Part shown: piece after piece, positions 1 to 6,336 of the stretch | How the letters are laid out: each line of letters starts with the position of its first letter | Position numbering within the stretch: position 1 is the stretch's first letter | Source of the DNA: an uncultured Bacteroidales bacterium | Lineage (GTDB): Bacteria; Bacteroidota; Bacteroidia; Bacteroidales; P3 | Direction of reading: 5' to 3' | Assembly (NCBI GenBank): GCA_947177315.1 | Contig: CAMWTX010000074.1 | Span: forward strand, 1-7,255 | DNA length: 7,255 nt | The notes under the pieces: generated by a model | What the model was told of the DNA's origin: nothing | Seen by the model: the letters and a program-made list of their open reading frames with translations, nothing else | Database searches by the model: none | Translations under genes and position numbers: made by a program

Positions 1-900
1 GTGGTGGTGGACGGGGTGAATTCCACGGGTGCGGTGGTGATTCCGCTTTTGCTCAAACGCTTGGGTGTAAAGACGGTTCACGCGATGAACAACGATTCGA
101 TGGGGCATTTTGCGCATAATCCCGAACCGCTTCCGGCCAATCTGCAGGATTTGGCGGCCAAGGTAAAGAAAAGCAAGGCGCACCTGGGCATTGCCGTTGA
201 CCCGGATGTGGACCGTCTGGCTTTCGTTTGTCAGGACGGCAGCATGTTCGGCGAAGAATATACCTTGGTGGCGGCGGCCGATTACGTGCTGCAGCATAAG
301 AAGGGCACGGCCGTTTCCAATCTTTCTTCCACGCGGGCTTTGCGCGATGTGGCGGAAAAGTACGGTTGCCGATACGTTTCGGCGCCGGTGGGCGAAGTGA
401 ACGTGGTGGAAAAGATGAAGAAAGAGAAGGCTGTTATCGGCGGCGAGGGCAACGGGGGCGTTATCTATCCCGAACTGCACTACGGGCGCGATGCCTTTGT
501 GGGGGTGGCCTTGGTGCTGAGTGCGTTTGCCCGTAAGCTGAACGCCGACAAATCGTTTACGATGACCGCATACCGCGATTCCTTTCCCGCTTATGTGATT
601 GCCAAAAAACGGGTGGATGTCAAGGCAGGCATGGATGTGGATAAGATTTTGGCGCAGGTAAGGAAAAACCATGCCAAGGAAAAGATAAACACCGAAGACG
701 GCATCCGCATTGATTTTGAAAAGACGAGGGAATGGGTGCAGTTGCGCAAGTCGAATACCGAACCGATTGTGCGCGTGTATGCCGAAAGCGTTTCGGCCGG
801 CAAGGCCGAAGCCTTGGCCAAACGCTTTACCGACGAAATAGCCGCCTGCATGAAGCCGGCCGCCAAAACGGCGGCGAAACGTGAGGCCAAGAAAAAATAA
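1..900 (+). CDS. glmM: Alpha-D-phosphohexomutase, probably phosphoglucosamine mutase (5' partial)
   Basis: Probably converts glucosamine-6-phosphate to glucosamine-1-phosphate in the cytoplasm, on the route to UDP-GlcNAc. The reading frame is open from base 1. It begins with VVVDGVNSTG, the usual opening of domain 2 of this superfamily, so the first GTG is internal and domain 1 with the phosphoserine loop lies off the left edge. Visible motifs, numbered from base 1: metal-binding loop D67-P-D69-V-D71-R72, sugar-binding loop GGEGNGG (147-153) and the C-terminal phosphate-binding loop R249-K-SNTEP (to 255). The 299 residues seen would fit a protein of roughly 460. The tail after about residue 285 is rich in Ala and Lys. 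The sugar loop reads GEGNGG rather than the GEQSGH typical of E. coli-type GlmM, so phosphomannomutase or phosphoglucomutase activity is possible. The superfamily call is secure; the substrate is inferred. pgk follows after 26 nt. Confidence 0.85.
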   Translation: MVVDGVNSTGAVVIPLLLKRLGVKTVHAMNNDSMGHFAHNPEPLPANLQDLAAKVKKSKAHLGIAVDPDVDRLAFVCQDGSMFGEEYTLVAAADYVLQHKKGTAVSNLSSTRALRDVAEKYGCRYVSAPVGEVNVVEKMKKEKAVIGGEGNGGVIYPELHYGRDAFVGVALVLSAFARKLNADKSFTMTAYRDSFPAYVIAKKRVDVKAGMDVDKILAQVRKNHAKEKINTEDGIRIDFEKTREWVQLRKSNTEPIVRVYAESVSAGKAEALAKRFTDEIAACMKPAAKTAAKREAKKK

Positions 901-926
901 GGACAATACCCCAAAACTCAAAAACT

Positions 927-2117
927 ATGAAGACCATAAACCAAGCCGATTTCAAGGGCAAGAAAGTGTTGGTGCGTTGCGATTTCAACGTGCCTCTCAA
1001 GAACGGAACGATTACCGACGACACCCGTATCCGGGAGTGTCTGCCTACGATCAACAAACTGTTGGCCGACGGCGCGGCGGTAATCCTTATGTCGCATCTG
1101 GGACGTCCTGCCGGAACGGGCTTCGAGGCCGAATTCAGCCTCACGCCGGTGGCCAAGCATCTGGAAAAACTGCTGGAACGCCCTGTGGTCTTTCCGGGCG
1201 ATGCCTTTACGCAGGCCACGGTGGATGCCGCCAAAGCCTTGCAGATGGGACAGGTGATGTTGCTCGAAAACTTGCGTTTCATCAAGGGTGAAACCAAGGG
1301 AGACGAAGCGTTTGCGCATTACCTGGCTTCGTTGGGCGACACCTACGTAAACGACGCTTTCGGCGCGGCGCACCGCAGCCATTCCTCCACGGCGGTCATC
1401 GCCCGGTTCTTTCCCGAAAGCAAGTATTTCGGCTTGTTGATGGCGCACGAAATCGAGAACCTTGAAAAACTCCTGCATCATGCCGAACATCCGTTTACGG
1501 CAGTTATCGGCGGTGCCAAGGTGTCGAGCAAGATAGATGTGCTCAAGAACCTGGCCGACAAGGTGGATAACCTCATTATCGGCGGCGGCATGGCCTATAC
1601 TTTTGTAAAGGCCATGGGCGGCAGGATCGGCACTTCGTTGGTGGAAGACGACAAACTCGAAACGGCGCTCGAAATCCTGGAAACCTTCAAGCGGAAGGGC
1701 GTGCGTTTGCTCTTGCCTTCCGATACGCTTTGCGCCGACCGCTTCGACAACGAGGCCGACCGCAAGACCGTGCCGACCGATGCCATTCCCGACGGCTGGA
1801 TGGGCATGGATATAGGACAAGAAACCATCGCCGCATACGAAGCGGTGTTGAACGAATCCCGCTCGGTGCTTTGGAATGGACCGCTCGGCGTGTTTGAAAT
1901 GGAAAATTTCAGCAACGGAACGCTGCAGATAGGACGTTGCATCGGAAAGGTTACGGAACGTGGCGGCTATACGGCCGTGGGCGGCGGCGACTCGGTGGCC
2001 GCCGTGAACCGTCTTGGGCTGACTAAGGGTATTTCGTATATTTCCACCGGCGGCGGGGCGATGCTGGAATATCTCGAAGGCAAGAAACTGCCCGGAGTGG
2101 AAGCTATCTTGGAATAA
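927..2117 (+). CDS. pgk: Phosphoglycerate kinase
   Basis: Transfers phosphate from 1,3-bisphosphoglycerate to ADP in glycolysis (the reverse in gluconeogenesis), in the cytosol. At 396 residues it has the normal bacterial length and appears complete. N-domain substrate motifs: VRCDFNVPL (16-24, with D19 and N21), R36, SHLGRP (56-61), LLENLRF (112-118, with R117) and the DAFGAAHRSHSS loop (R150). C-domain nucleotide motifs: GGAKVSSK (195-202), NGPLGVFE (317-324, with E324), GGGDSVAAV (352-360, with D355) and STGGGA (373-378). The ATG at 927 gives the standard N-terminus, with the conserved VRCDFN at the expected distance. No Shine-Dalgarno sequence lies just upstream; the leader is A-rich, as is common in Bacteroidota. 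I see no promoter in the 26-nt gap after the mutase gene, so read-through from upstream is likely. A strong terminator follows the stop. Confidence 0.98.
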   Translation: MKTINQADFKGKKVLVRCDFNVPLKNGTITDDTRIRECLPTINKLLADGAAVILMSHLGRPAGTGFEAEFSLTPVAKHLEKLLERPVVFPGDAFTQATVDAAKALQMGQVMLLENLRFIKGETKGDEAFAHYLASLGDTYVNDAFGAAHRSHSSTAVIARFFPESKYFGLLMAHEIENLEKLLHHAEHPFTAVIGGAKVSSKIDVLKNLADKVDNLIIGGGMAYTFVKAMGGRIGTSLVEDDKLETALEILETFKRKGVRLLLPSDTLCADRFDNEADRKTVPTDAIPDGWMGMDIGQETIAAYEAVLNESRSVLWNGPLGVFEMENFSNGTLQIGRCIGKVTERGGYTAVGGGDSVAAVNRLGLTKGISYISTGGGAMLEYLEGKKLPGVEAILE

Positions 2118-2137
2118 TTTCTCTTGGATTTTTGTCG

Positions 2138-2176
2138 GCGGAGGGCTTGCAAAGCAAGCCCTCCGCTTTTATTTTA
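2138..2176 (+). terminator. Rho-independent terminator of the mutase-pgk unit
   Basis: Bases 2138-2150 pair perfectly with 2154-2166 (13 bp, stem sequence GCGGAGGGCTTGC) around an AAA loop. TTTTATTTTA follows at once on the + strand, and the hairpin starts 20 nt after the pgk stop. On the - strand the stem is followed by CGACAAAAATCC with no U-run, so it is oriented for + strand transcripts. It may still act as a weak barrier or RNA 3'-end stabiliser for the convergent - strand transcript. Confidence 0.95.
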
Positions 2177-2200
2177 TGGCCCTGCCGCTTTTTTATTTTA
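2163..2200. repeat. Imperfect direct repeat of the terminator tail
   Basis: CCGCTTTTATTTTA at 2163-2176 recurs as CCGCTTTTTTATTTTA at 2185-2200. The copies start 22 nt apart and differ only by two extra T. The first copy is the base of the pgk terminator stem plus its T-tail. The second overlaps the last codons and stop of the convergent hydrolase gene. It could be a small local duplication or chance in a low-complexity region. Confidence 0.5.
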
Positions 2201-2807
2201 CAGCACATCGCAAGACAGATTCGCCTTCAAGAAAGGCTTCCAGTTGGTCGCCGATGGCTACCGGGCCTACGCCGGGAGGTGTTCCGGTAAAGAGGTAATC
2301 GCCGGTGCGGAGGGTCAGAAATTTCGATACGTGGCTGATAAGGCGGTCTATCGTGAAAATCATGTCGGAGGTATTGCCTTTCTGCACGGTCTGACCGTTT
2401 TTCTTCATCTCAAAATGCAGGTTCTGCACGCCTTGCGGAAATTTTTCCTTGGGCAGGAACTGCCCGATGGCCGCCGAATTGTCGAATCCCTTGCAGATTT
2501 CCCACGGCAAACCTTCCTGACGGCAGTGCCTTTGCAGATCCCGTGCGGTAAAGTCGAAGCCCAGCGTAAGGGCATCATAATAGGAGGAGGCGAATTTGGG
2601 TTCGATATTCTTGCCCACCTTACAGATGCGCAACACCAGTTCCGTTTCGTAATGCGGCTCTTTGGTAAAATCGGGAATGAAAAAAGGGCGGTTGCGGATT
2701 AAAAGGGCGGTGTCGGGCTTGCAGAAAAAAACGGGTTCCTGCGGTACTTTCGCCTTGAGTTCCTCGATATGTTCCAGATAGTTCTGACCGATGCAGATGA
2801 TTTTCAT
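2193..2807 (-). CDS. Fumarylacetoacetate hydrolase (FAH) family protein
   Basis: A cytosolic metal-dependent enzyme of the FAH fold, whose members cleave, decarboxylate or isomerise beta-keto or acylpyruvate-type acids (acylpyruvase/oxaloacetate decarboxylase FAHD1, or 2-hydroxyhepta-2,4-diene-1,7-dioate isomerase). The 204 residues match the short single-domain branch (YcgM/FAHD1 type). Visible: Y10-L-E-H near the N-terminus, F28-C-K30-P, the metal motif H52-Y-E54-T-E56, third metal ligand D85 in GFDFTARDLQ (83-92), conserved K106 in KGFD, and FTGTPPGVGP (173-182) followed by G186-D187. All expected metal ligands are present, so it should be active. The ATG lies 10 nt after the stop of the upstream receptor gene, so the two are probably cotranscribed. 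No promoter of its own is visible and no U-tailed terminator follows on this strand. The family is certain; the substrate is not, and oxaloacetate or an acylpyruvate is only a guess from the family. Confidence 0.93.
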   Translation of the reverse strand: MKIICIGQNYLEHIEELKAKVPQEPVFFCKPDTALLIRNRPFFIPDFTKEPHYETELVLRICKVGKNIEPKFASSYYDALTLGFDFTARDLQRHCRQEGLPWEICKGFDNSAAIGQFLPKEKFPQGVQNLHFEMKKNGQTVQKGNTSDMIFTIDRLISHVSKFLTLRTGDYLFTGTPPGVGPVAIGDQLEAFLEGESVLRCAVK

Positions 2808-2817
2808 GGCCTAAATC

Positions 2818-5346
2818 TTATTCGGTATCGCCCAAGTCGCTTGCCTCGTTGGAGTTGCGGATCTTGCGGCGTTGTTTGGTTTCGCCTTGGTTGATTTTGT
2901 AAGTAAGGCTTACGTAAAGGGCTGTGGAGTTCTTGGGACGGCGTTTGCTGTAGGAAACAAAGCCGTCGCCCGAAACGGTGCGGTTCCACTGCTGGGTGTG
3001 GAACAAGTCCTGCACGCGCAGGTTCAGATTCAGGCGTTTGTCGAGAAAGCTCTTGCGCAAGGCCAGCTCGCCCGAAACATTCTGGTCGAAACGGGTCTGT
3101 CCCCAATAGGAAGGCCCGCGGTAGCGGCAGGAGAACTGCAGGATAAAGTCCAAGGGAAGGTTTACGGTGGTGTTCAGCTGTGCGCTGTAGCTGAGTCCTT
3201 CGGAGGTGGTGGATTCGTCCAGGGCCTTGTCGGAAGTGGTGTTTTGGTAGAGGCTTCCGCTAAGGCTCATGCGCCACCATTTACAGAGCTGTTGTTCCCA
3301 AGACAGATCCACGCCGTAGGTATGCCCGTGGGCAAAGTTTCGGAATGTGGCGTTGAGCAGCATTTCGCCTGTGGCGGGGTTGAGGTCTTCGAACTGATAA
3401 CGCCGGATAAGGTCTTTTTGGTAGCGGTAATATACCGTGGCGTAGAATGAGGAGGATTTGAGGAAAAGCGAATAGTTCAACTCCAAGGAATGGATGTCCT
3501 GCGGCTTGAGCTGCGGATTCCCGTAAGAAATGGAGGAGGGGTAGTTGGCATAGTCGATATAAGGGTCCAGATTGTGCGGTCGGGGGCGGTTCACGCGGCG
3601 GCTGTAACTGAGCTGCAACTCTTGTTTCTGGCCGAGCTTGTAAGACAGATGCACTGCGGGATAAAAACGAAAATGCTTGTAATCGAAAGAAGTGTCGCCG
3701 TTTTCGGTGGATTTGTGCGCACTCATCAAATCGGCTTCGAAACGTCCGCCCACCTGCAAGCTGAACTTGCCGAACTTGCCTTTGAGATTGGCGTACAGCC
3801 CGTGGTTGTGTTCGGTGTATTGAAAACGGATGGCGGTGTCCTGAAATTCGTTGATGCGCATATCGTAGCGGCTGGCGGTCTTCTGCCATTGCACTTTGCC
3901 TTGGTAGCCCACTTCCAGCGCCAGTTTTTCGTTGAACGGATGCAGGTAGTTGAGCTGGGCGTCAAAATCGATGCCCTCGCGGTCGTTGCGGATGTTCTGC
4001 CTGGTAAAGGTGGAGTCGGTAGGCGCATTTATCAGAAGTCGGTCGGTGTAGGAAGTGCTCCGGGGGGCGTGGTAGTTGAAGGTGGCGTCGAACGAGAGTT
4101 CCTGCTGGGGTTTGTTGAATTTCTGCAGGTAAGAGATCACGCCTTGTGTGCCGAAAGTGTGCTCCTTGTCGGAAGAGTAGGAAGAGAGGCTGTGGATCAG
4201 ATGCTTTTCGAACAAGAGCGGGTCATCGCCCTCTTGCGGATCATAGGCATCGGGGCGCGTGGGATCGAGGTAACTGTAGGTGGAGGTGAGCGGACTGCGG
4301 TTGCTGCGGTCGTGTTCCCAGCCGTCGAAAGAACCGCTTATCATCAGGCTGCTCTTGGGCGCCAGCCGGAAATCCGCGCCTACCTGCACCTTGCCGCCGA
4401 AACCTTGTCGGTTCGAGGTGCTTGTGCCTTGTTCTAACTGCGTGTTGTCGTAAGGAAACAGCGGGTTGTCGCCCCGGTAGCTGGTGCGCGTGGAACGCCC
4501 CGAAGAGCCCCCGTTGCGGTAGTTGAAATCCACATTGGTGAACAACGATACCTTTTTGAATCCGAAGTTCAGGTTCGCGCCCAGACTGTGGCGGTTGGCG
4601 GTGGAAGTGGAGGCATATACGCTGCCGTTCAGCCCGTTTTTCTTGCGTTCTTTGGTAATGATGTTGATGATGCCCGAAGTACCTTCCGGGTTGTATTTGG
4701 CCGAAGGGTTCGAGATGATTTCGATATTGGAGATGTTGTTGGCCGAAATCTGTTCCAGCCCCAGGCCGGAAAGGGTGGCGGGACGTCCGTCGATAAGCAC
4801 GGTGACGCTTTCGCTGCCTTTCATCGAAACGTTGCCTTCCTCATCCACGCTGATCGAAGGCACGTTCTGCAGCACATCCACGGCTGAACCACCGTCGCTC
4901 ACCAGGCTCTGTTCCACATTGACCACCTTTTTGTCGAGGCTGTATTCGATGGTGCGTTTCTGTCCGGTAATGGTAACGGCTTCCAGCAGCTGGGCGGCGG
5001 TCTTCATGTAAACCGTACCGGCGTTCAGGTTCGGTTTGGCCGAAGTGAGGCGGAAAACCTTACTCATCTGGTCGCTGAATCCCATGGCGGAAAAAACGGT
5101 TTGCAGAGGGCGGTTCAAGGGCAGGTTGTCGATGCGGAAAGCGCCTTTGGCATCGGTTACCGCGCCGCTTACAAGTTTTCGCCCGTTGGTGTCATACACC
5201 ATTACGTTTACGAATTCCAAGGCTTTGTTTTCCCCGTATTCCAGCACCGTGCCCGTATAACTGCCGTTTTGCGCCCGGAGCGCGCTACCGGTTGCTATCA
5301 ACAAGAGAATGATATGAAAAAAGCGTTTGAAAGGAAATGAAAGCAT
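2818..5346 (-). CDS. TonB-dependent receptor-like outer-membrane beta-barrel protein
   Basis: An 842-residue outer-membrane protein built like Bacteroidota receptors of the outer membrane beta-barrel family (PF14905 type, recognised by eye). Residues 1-25 form a signal peptide (K7-R8, a hydrophobic stretch FFHIILLLIA, likely cut after ALRA before Q26). Residues 29-114 look like a carboxypeptidase-regulatory-like beta-sandwich (GTVLEYGENKAL, SGAVTDAKGAFRI). Residues 120-232 form the plug (LLEAVTITGQK, DVLQNVPSISVDEEGNV, VTVLIDGRPA, NPSAKYNPEGTSGIINIITK). From about 240 to the end come alternating amphipathic strands rich in aromatic residues. The last clear strand, TALYVSLTYKIN, is followed by a charged tail of about 20 residues. 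The ATG at 5346 is preferred over the in-frame ATG at 5394: it starts directly at the signal peptide, and the proposed promoter lies between the two. No SusD-like partner is adjacent, so it is not a typical SusC. Ligand unknown. An FAH-family gene follows after 10 nt. Confidence 0.92.
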   Translation of the reverse strand: MLSFPFKRFFHIILLLIATGSALRAQNGSYTGTVLEYGENKALEFVNVMVYDTNGRKLVSGAVTDAKGAFRIDNLPLNRPLQTVFSAMGFSDQMSKVFRLTSAKPNLNAGTVYMKTAAQLLEAVTITGQKRTIEYSLDKKVVNVEQSLVSDGGSAVDVLQNVPSISVDEEGNVSMKGSESVTVLIDGRPATLSGLGLEQISANNISNIEIISNPSAKYNPEGTSGIINIITKERKKNGLNGSVYASTSTANRHSLGANLNFGFKKVSLFTNVDFNYRNGGSSGRSTRTSYRGDNPLFPYDNTQLEQGTSTSNRQGFGGKVQVGADFRLAPKSSLMISGSFDGWEHDRSNRSPLTSTYSYLDPTRPDAYDPQEGDDPLLFEKHLIHSLSSYSSDKEHTFGTQGVISYLQKFNKPQQELSFDATFNYHAPRSTSYTDRLLINAPTDSTFTRQNIRNDREGIDFDAQLNYLHPFNEKLALEVGYQGKVQWQKTASRYDMRINEFQDTAIRFQYTEHNHGLYANLKGKFGKFSLQVGGRFEADLMSAHKSTENGDTSFDYKHFRFYPAVHLSYKLGQKQELQLSYSRRVNRPRPHNLDPYIDYANYPSSISYGNPQLKPQDIHSLELNYSLFLKSSSFYATVYYRYQKDLIRRYQFEDLNPATGEMLLNATFRNFAHGHTYGVDLSWEQQLCKWWRMSLSGSLYQNTTSDKALDESTTSEGLSYSAQLNTTVNLPLDFILQFSCRYRGPSYWGQTRFDQNVSGELALRKSFLDKRLNLNLRVQDLFHTQQWNRTVSGDGFVSYSKRRPKNSTALYVSLTYKINQGETKQRRKIRNSNEASDLGDTE

Positions 5347-5382
5347 AGCAAAATCTTGCACCTTGGCTAATAAAGGCGCGCG

Positions 5383-5390
5383 CAAAAATA
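5383..5390 (-). promoter_or_regulatory. Bacteroidota-type -7 promoter element for the receptor gene
   Basis: Read on the - strand, the bases are TATTTTTG, an exact match to the Bacteroidota primary sigma -7 consensus TAnnTTTG. It lies 36 nt upstream of the ATG at 5346, predicting a transcript start near 5375 and a leader of about 30 nt. No clear TTG -33 element lies about 20 nt further upstream; that position is occupied by one copy of the inverted repeat. Because the region is T-rich, a chance match is possible. Confidence 0.6.
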
Positions 5391-5392
5391 GC

Positions 5393-5466
5393 AAAAAAAC
5401 GTTTTTGGACGGCGAGTTGCTGCGTTGTAGCCCTTGCCTTGCATCTTACCGCCCAAAAACGTTTTT
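5393..5466 (-). terminator. Long inverted-repeat hairpin with U-tract after miaA (candidate terminator)
   Basis: In - strand RNA the segment 5466 to 5448 (AAAAACGTTTTTGGGCGGT) can pair over all 19 positions with 5413 to 5395, including one G-U and one U-G pair, around a 34-nt loop. The right arm runs straight into a T-run ending at 5393 (seven T in total). The structure starts 15 nt after the miaA stop and ends just before the receptor gene's -7 element. In + strand RNA the two wobble positions become A-C mismatches, which favours a role in - strand RNA, most simply termination of the cca-miaA transcript. The large loop and the A/T-rich outer stem are atypical for a terminator, so an operator pair is an alternative. 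Confidence 0.5.
5395..5466. repeat. Inverted pair of 19-nt elements with palindrome AAAAACGTTTTT
   Basis: The + strand at 5395-5413 reads AAAAACGTTTTTGGACGGC and the - strand of 5448-5466 reads AAAAACGTTTTTGGGCGGT: 17 of 19 identical, in inverted orientation, 34 nt apart. Each copy contains the perfect 12-bp palindrome AAAAACGTTTTT (5395-5406 and 5455-5466). The copy nearer the receptor gene overlaps where a -33 box would be expected. This is the DNA-level view of the hairpin annotated over the same span; protein binding here is a hypothesis only. Confidence 0.75.
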
Positions 5467-5481
5467 ACCCTTGAAAAGAGA

Positions 5482-6336
5482 TTATATCCAAAAGATTTCG
5501 TTTTGCTTCCGCAGCCAGGTAAGTTGCCGTTTGGCATACCGCCGTGTGTGGGTCTTGATGTCGGTGACGGCTTGTTCCAAAGAGATTTTTCCGTCGAAAT
5601 AGTCGAACAACTCGCGGTAGCCTACGGTCTGCAAGGCGTTCAGTTCGCGGTGCGGATAGAGGGTCTTGGCTTCTTCGAGCAATCCGGACTGCATCATAAT
5701 GTCCGTGCGCTTGGAAATGCGTTCATGCAATTCCTCCTTGGGGCGGTTCAGAGCGTAACGTTCTATGGCGAAGGGGCGTTGCTTCTTGGCGTTGGTGCGC
5801 AGCGAGGAATAAGGCTTGCCGGTGGTGAGGCATACTTCCAGCGCGCGGCGCAGGCGCACGGGATTCTGCAAGTCTATTTGTTCGTAAAAAACTGGGTCTA
5901 GTTCCTTGAGTTTAGCTTGCAGCGAGGCGATTCCTTCCTTGGCTTCCTGTTCCTTGAGCTGCTGCCGCAGTTGGGGCGAAGGGTCGGGCAGTTCGTCGAT
6001 ACCATGGCAGACCGCGTTTACATACAGCCCCGAACCGCCTGTCATGATAACGGTATCGTGGCGTTCAAAAAGTTGGTCGAGCAAGGCCAAGGCTTCCTGT
6101 TCGTAATGCGAAACGCTGTAATAGCCGAAGATGCTTTTGCTGGCAATGAAATGATGCGGCACGGCGGCCAGTTCCTGCACCGAAGGCCGCGCCACTCCGA
6201 TATTGAGTTCCTTGTAAAATTGCCGGGAGTCTGCCGAAACGATTTCCGTGCCGGCTTGCAACGCCCATTCTATCGCCAAAGCCGTCTTGCCCGAGGCGGT
6301 AGGTCCTTCGATTACTTTCAGGATTTTTTGGGGCAT
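5482..6336 (-). CDS. miaA: tRNA dimethylallyltransferase
   Basis: Transfers a dimethylallyl group from DMAPP to N6 of A37 in tRNAs reading UNN codons (i6A, the precursor of ms2i6A), supporting decoding accuracy. The 284 residues are slightly short for the family (about 300-315), but all landmarks are present: P-loop GPTASGKT (11-18), SADSRQFY (34-41, the catalytic Asp region), VPHHF (59-63), GGSGLY (100-105), NPVRLRRALEV in the middle, and the C-terminal signature TRRYAKRQLTWLR (264-276). The ATG at 6336 is chosen because it puts the P-loop at residue 11 as usual. An in-frame ATG at 6378 would add 14 residues unlike MiaA and deepen the overlap with the upstream gene. The start overlaps the 3' end of the CCA-enzyme gene by 19 nt, suggesting one transcript and possibly translational coupling. 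The candidate terminator hairpin lies 15 nt past the stop. Confidence 0.97.
   Translation of the reverse strand: MPQKILKVIEGPTASGKTALAIEWALQAGTEIVSADSRQFYKELNIGVARPSVQELAAVPHHFIASKSIFGYYSVSHYEQEALALLDQLFERHDTVIMTGGSGLYVNAVCHGIDELPDPSPQLRQQLKEQEAKEGIASLQAKLKELDPVFYEQIDLQNPVRLRRALEVCLTTGKPYSSLRTNAKKQRPFAIERYALNRPKEELHERISKRTDIMMQSGLLEEAKTLYPHRELNALQTVGYRELFDYFDGKISLEQAVTDIKTHTRRYAKRQLTWLRKQNEIFWI

Noticed and set aside
1..3. GTG at base 1 as the mutase start
   Set aside because: It opens in the middle of the conserved VVVDGVNSTG segment of domain 2; the N-terminal domain must lie to the left of the window.
918..1820. 300-residue open frame antisense to pgk
   Set aside because: It lies entirely opposite a certain phosphoglycerate kinase gene. 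Its product is rich in His, Gln, Arg and Gly with no recognisable domain, as expected of an antisense shadow in a GC-leaning coding region.
2124..2702. 192-residue open frame on the + strand over the FAH-family gene
   Set aside because: It begins inside the pgk terminator and is antisense to a gene with intact catalytic motifs; no family resemblance.
3490..4437. 315-residue open frame on the + strand inside the receptor gene
   Set aside because: It is antisense to the barrel region of a clearly coding gene. The translation is a Val/Gly-rich pattern without domain or start signal, a by-product of the receptor's codon use.
2818..5346. SusC-type nutrient receptor of a polysaccharide utilisation locus
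   Set aside because: No SusD-like lipoprotein, glycoside hydrolase or anti-sigma/sigma pair is adjacent, and the protein is shorter than typical SusC proteins (about 1000 residues).
5347..5394. N-terminal extension of the receptor gene to the ATG at 5394
   Set aside because: It would put 16 residues before a normal signal peptide and would start upstream of the predicted transcript start set by the -7 element.
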